Below are positions 60,278 through 64,000 of a stretch of DNA of 64,000 nt, in pieces (positions within the stretch are counted from its first letter, which is position 1; every line of letters starts with the position of its first letter). Location: the NCBI GenBank assembly GCA_963854735.1, contig OY978107.1:689501-753500 (forward strand), in the 5' to 3' direction. The notes under the pieces were generated by a model, which saw only the letters and a list, made by a program, of their open reading frames with translations, did not search any database and was not told the DNA's origin. Both the position numbers and the translations under genes were made by a program. Source of the stretch: Marvania coccoides (taxonomy: Eukaryota; Chlorophyta; Trebouxiophyceae; Chlorellales; Chlorellaceae).

Positions 60278-62916
60278 ATGATGAAGCTGACGAGAATACC
60301 AGCTTCAAAAAGGTGTGCCTTTCTCTCTATTTTCTATTGCCCCGAGTTTGCCTCAACGAAAAATGTTTTTTCTGACCCACTTCCTGTTTGCAGGAGATCG
60401 GCCTCCAAATACATCCTACTCACGATTCCCGTCATATTTTTGATATTTATTCTGTCGAGGTGCGGCCTTTGAAGGGAGAGCACTACTCCCGCCTTTGATG
60501 TTTGCGTCTCAACAGCACCTTGCCTTTTATCATTCCAGCCTATGCTAACCTCTGAATTACCGATCGCCAAATGAATCCAGGGGAAAACCCGTGAGTGAGC
60601 CCTCCAAAAGCCGCGAATTCGCGCACACACCGTCTGGCGGTCTTAAGTCGACTTCTTCCTCCGCTGCCAAGGGAAAGCCCGCTGGGGACGGCTCGCTGCA
60701 CGCCGACACCGGCGCATCAAAGCCTAAGACCACATCCACCAGCCCGGACAATGATTACGAGGAGGATGACGACACGGCGGCAGCAGCAGCAGTGAACAAA
60801 TCGAAGTCAGGGGGCGATGCCTCTGACAAAAAGGGGGCGAAGGTGCGCGACGTTGACCTGGATGACGACGACGACATGGAAGATGATGACTACAACCGCC
60901 CTGCCTCAAAGGAAAAAAAAACATCGGCGTCGACAAAGCCTGCCAAGCCTGTGAAGGAAATGGATTTAGATCGGGACGACGATGAGGAGCTGGACGACGA
61001 CGACGATGACGTGCCCCGCCTGCCCGCGCCCCTGCACAAGAAATCGCGGTTTGAGCAGCACAAGAAAGTATCCGATGAGTATGTTGATTACGAGGACCAT
61101 AATAGCAGCAAGAAAGAGGAGGAGGGGGAGGACTACGGCGATACCAAGTCTGGCGCTGCAGCTGAGGACGATGACTACGACATGGAGCTGAAGAAGCGGC
61201 CGTCGTCGTCCCGGCACAAGGCTAAAAACGATGACTACTTGCTGGCGGAGGAGGGCGGAGAGAAAGAAGAGGACGACTACGAGGCAGAGGTGGACGCGGA
61301 TGAGGCGGCGGAGCAAGCGGAGGATGTGGCCGGCTTGATGGACGAGACTGAAGACGGAGCAGAAGATGAGGAAGAGCGCGGGAGCGGCATTGGCGTTGGC
61401 GGCGCCAATGCCGCTTCTTCTTCTTCTGCGACCTTCAAGGCGGCGCCTTCCCCCGCGGTGGTGGACCGCGTGTTTGGCATTCGGCAGGACGAAGACGTGA
61501 ACGATGTGTTAGAGTGGATGCGCAATTGCAAGACGCTGAGCTGCATCATCAAAGCCAACGACCGCCTGCAGGGCCGCACCCGGTTCAACTTCCCGCACTA
61601 CTTCCTGGTGGGCTGGCAGAAGTGCGCCACCACCAGCGTCAACGCCTACCTGCGCCATCACCCCCAGTGAGTTCTCGTTTTACATAGAGCTTAACTGCAG
61701 TAGTATGCAGAAAACGCTGCGATGATATTTGAGGGGGGTGAAAAACAGTGTTTATAGGGTGCTCCTTTTCAAGTAATGACGGTATTCGATTCAACGCTAG
61801 GTACCTGCCTGGAATTAAGAAGGAACCCCACTGGTTCAGCGTGTGCCAGAACAATCTCGACGCGCCGCACTGCCTGGTGAAGAACGAGAGCCAGTACCTG
61901 CAAGAGTTCCTGCGGCTGAACGAAGCCGTGGACTCGCGGCTGGAGATGGTGACCCTGGACGCCTCGGCGGACTACGCCCAGAAGGGCGGGCCGCTGGCAA
62001 GGCGGCTGTATCGCCTTTTCCCGTGGCTGAAAGTGGTTATTATGGTGCGGGAGCCCATCTCGCGCCTGATTTCCTACACCCGCATGCACACCCAGTCTAC
62101 GTTCCAGCAGTGGAAGGCCTGCCCCAAGGCCAATTCGCTGTTCATGTGCCTGCGGCCCCACCTGAGTGAGTTGTTTATTCAAATTAATTCACACACGCTT
62201 GATTCATTGATAGCAGCATTCTAGCTAAAATCCCGGGATTTTATGCTCATGATTTCGTCTTCAAAACCAGTAAATATTGGACAAAATCAGCGTAATTTCT
62301 GGTCGGGGTTTGATCGGTGTTTCCTTTCTTTCTCATTTGTCCCTCCCCTTTTACCTGCAGTGCCCGGCGCGCTCAACAGCAACTACTCCCACCCGCTGCA
62401 AGGCTGGCTGCAGACCTTCCCCACCGAGCAGATCCACGTCATTCAGTTCGAAGAGCTGCAAGAAGCGCCCGAGCGCGTGCTGTACGAGCTCAAATCCTTC
62501 CTAGGAATGGACGTTGACCTGCCGGAGCGACCCATGTCCAACGTCAACTCTCGCAGGGCGGGCACTGGGTACGTCAGGGACCCTTTTTCCTCAATTTTCT
62601 TCATAGACCCCCCCCCCCCCCCCCAAATGGCGTTTATTCCAGATATGTTATTACAACTAGCTACCTGAAAACTGCGTCAATTGAATTGGGAATTAATGCT
62701 GGTTTTCTTTGGGTACGTAGGTACAACATGCGGCGGGGGCAGTACATGAAGCTGGTGCGAATGGTGAGGAGCGACGCTGAGCGCACAGCTGACCTTCTAG
62801 ACCGGTACGGTCTGGCAGACAAGGCAGCGTGGATGGCTCGCTGGGAGGCGGTGTGGAACGACTTCTTAAACCGATGCCCAGAGGGCGCCACCAACTGCCT
62901 CCTGGATTCCAACTGA
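60278..62916 (+). CDS. Type II membrane sulfotransferase with acidic stem
   Basis: Six exons (60278-60312, 60394-60459, 60581-61666, 61801-62165, 62361-62568, 62721-62916) give 651 aa. A basic cytosolic N-terminus (MMKLTRIPASKRRSASK) precedes one membrane anchor (YILLTIPVIFLIFILS). The lumenal stem, about 250 residues, is exceptionally acidic with Asp/Glu runs and scattered Lys and Ser. The catalytic domain begins FPHYFLVGWQKCATTSVNAY, the PAPS 5'-phosphosulfate loop, and has VVIMVREPISRLISYTRMHT as the 3'-phosphate site. Later come EQIHVIQFEELQEAPERVL and a C-terminal Cys-containing tail. This is the Sulfotransfer_1 layout of Golgi carbohydrate sulfotransferases (heparan-sulfate type). The target is probably a cell-wall or matrix polysaccharide; that is inference. 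Confidence 0.88.
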
Positions 62917-63549
62917 TTTTTCATTTCCCCCTCTTTTTAACAATTATTTTTTTCTTCCGATGACGGTGAAACGGCAGGAGTTGCTTCCTTGCACAGCGGC
63001 ACAGTGATACAAAATATAAGCAATAATGTCCAGTTCTAAGATGTTTCATTTTATTTGTTGCTAGCTAGACAATACGGTTCCTCCAAGTCTGCATTTGTTT
63101 TTGCTTTAATTTCGTTTCTATGTGTTGAGCGCATAATCGCATGAGGAGGCAGCTTGGCGTGGGGCCCTGGTAGTAGAGTGCACAGCACATCAAACAGCGA
63201 CAAGAGCAGTGGGAGTAAGAGCAGCGCATGAGGAGGCATATGGTAGTTGGTTGTCGGCAACTGCCGCCGGCTTCTTCCGCTCTCGTGATGCTAGAACTGC
63301 ACCTGTCGAGGTTCGCTGTATGTAGTCCGAGTGCAGTTTGCAAAGCTTCGATGCTTGAACACGTAAAGAAGGCAATTGAGAAGGGCTTGGGGCAAGCGTG
63401 TCAAAAATAAAATAAAAAAATGTACTGTATTAGATTTTTAAACCATTTATTTGTTTTTCTGTCTGAAAACATGACCAAGGGATTTGCATTGATGGAACAT
63501 AGCTAACACGGCGTTAACAGTCAGCATCGGTCGTTTTTTCAAATTCGAA
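62917..63549. other. Intergenic upstream of partial gene
   Basis: 633 bp of mostly AT-rich DNA containing a C/G-rich block around 63130-63330. Nothing recognised. Confidence 0.5.
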
Positions 63550-64000
63550 ATGCACAAAACTCCATCTAAAACGCCGGGAGTCAAGACTCCGGGCGTGTCC
63601 CGAACGCCCCTCTCCAGAACACCACTTGGGCGGTTCACGCCTGGCCGAACATCGCTGCGCTATGGCGGGAGGTGCGGCTCAATTTTCGACTCGATCTCTC
63701 GCTGAGGACGATATTTCATCAACCGCCGATTGCCTGCAGGAAATGTGACATTGGCACGGTGCTGAGGACGGCAGTGCCGATCTGCCTGGTTGCCTTCCTT
63801 TACTTCGCTAGGTGAGCATCATGTCTTTGAACTGCCGAGCTGCTGGCGTTGCCCTCTCTCTGCTCTCTCTGCCGCGTCCCTCACACTTGCGCTGCCCCTC
63901 AGGCCCCGCGGCAGCGCCCACGATTTTGAGGACCCCGACGACCGCGGCTCTTTCATTAGAAGCGCCGACAGGAACAACGGCGTCGATTTTATTCACACCG
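63550..64000 (+). CDS. Type II membrane protein, N-terminal part (sulfotransferase-like exon plan)
   Basis: Three exons are visible (63550-63671, 63740-63811, 63903 onward), cut by the window end. Exon 1 encodes a cytosolic tail with repeated TP motifs (KTPSKTPGVKTPGVSRTPL) and ends in GG|R. Exon 2 encodes one transmembrane helix (RTAVPICLVAFLYFA). Exon 3 begins a polar stem (RPRGSAHDFEDPDDRGSFI). The introns are at the same places and phase (phase 2, after an Arg codon) as in the sulfotransferase just upstream, so a tandem duplicate is likely, but the catalytic domain is outside the window. Confidence 0.6.

Overview
The window is nuclear DNA of a photosynthetic eukaryote, most likely a chlorophyte green alga. 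Almost every gene has short spliceosomal GT-AG introns (about 84 modelled, frames checked across junctions). It carries the minor photosystem II antenna CP29 with the green-lineage [13 protein letters not shown] signature, and CGL160, an ATP-synthase assembly factor restricted to the green lineage. It also carries flagellar genes (SPEF1 and a PIH1-domain protein), which argues for an alga with motile cells or a recently lost flagellum rather than a seed plant. Species cannot be fixed from the sequence.

Layout. 0-9 kb: tail of a leucine-rich-repeat protein, a multi-membrane-span protein, 3.6 kb of gene-poor DNA with a symplekin-like remnant, and MYG1. 9-16 kb: a plastid-type MutS2 whose 2.4-kb third intron contains a complete same-strand gene for a type II membrane protein, then a PpiC-rhodanese fusion (STR12 type). 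16-21 kb: a short unknown ORF, a secreted trypsin with two C-terminal cysteine modules, and a type I membrane protein. 21-26 kb: ARF1, CGL160, SPEF1. 26-35 kb: the SNF2 ATPase ERCC6L2 and the primase large subunit PRIM2, divergently paired. 35-40 kb: a PLATZ zinc protein and a PIH1 protein. 39.8-48.7 kb: a 13-exon BIG-type ARF guanine-nucleotide exchange factor (2002 aa). 49-52 kb: a tandem SpoVS-domain protein and a 69-aa membrane protein. 53-64 kb: CP29, tRNA-dihydrouridine synthase DUS3, a zinc-ribbon protein, a type II membrane sulfotransferase, and the start of a gene with the same exon plan.

Themes. Divergent gene pairs with 250-400 bp between start codons recur five times (STR12/unknown, membrane protein/ARF1, CGL160/SPEF1, ERCC6L2/PRIM2, BIG/SpoVS), so shared promoters are probably the rule here. 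ARF1 and its likely activator family (BIG) lie 17 kb apart. ERCC6L2 and PRIM2 are both genome-maintenance genes and share a 13-bp direct repeat in their common upstream region. Three introns use GC-AG borders. A short dispersed repeat occurs four times, in introns and intergenic DNA.

The most unusual items are the eukaryotic protein made of two bacterial-type SpoVS domains, the gene nested in an intron of a MutS2 that lacks the Smr domain, the dispersed repeat, and the trypsin with tandem cysteine-rich modules. All models come from reading open frames and splice sites; none has transcript support here.
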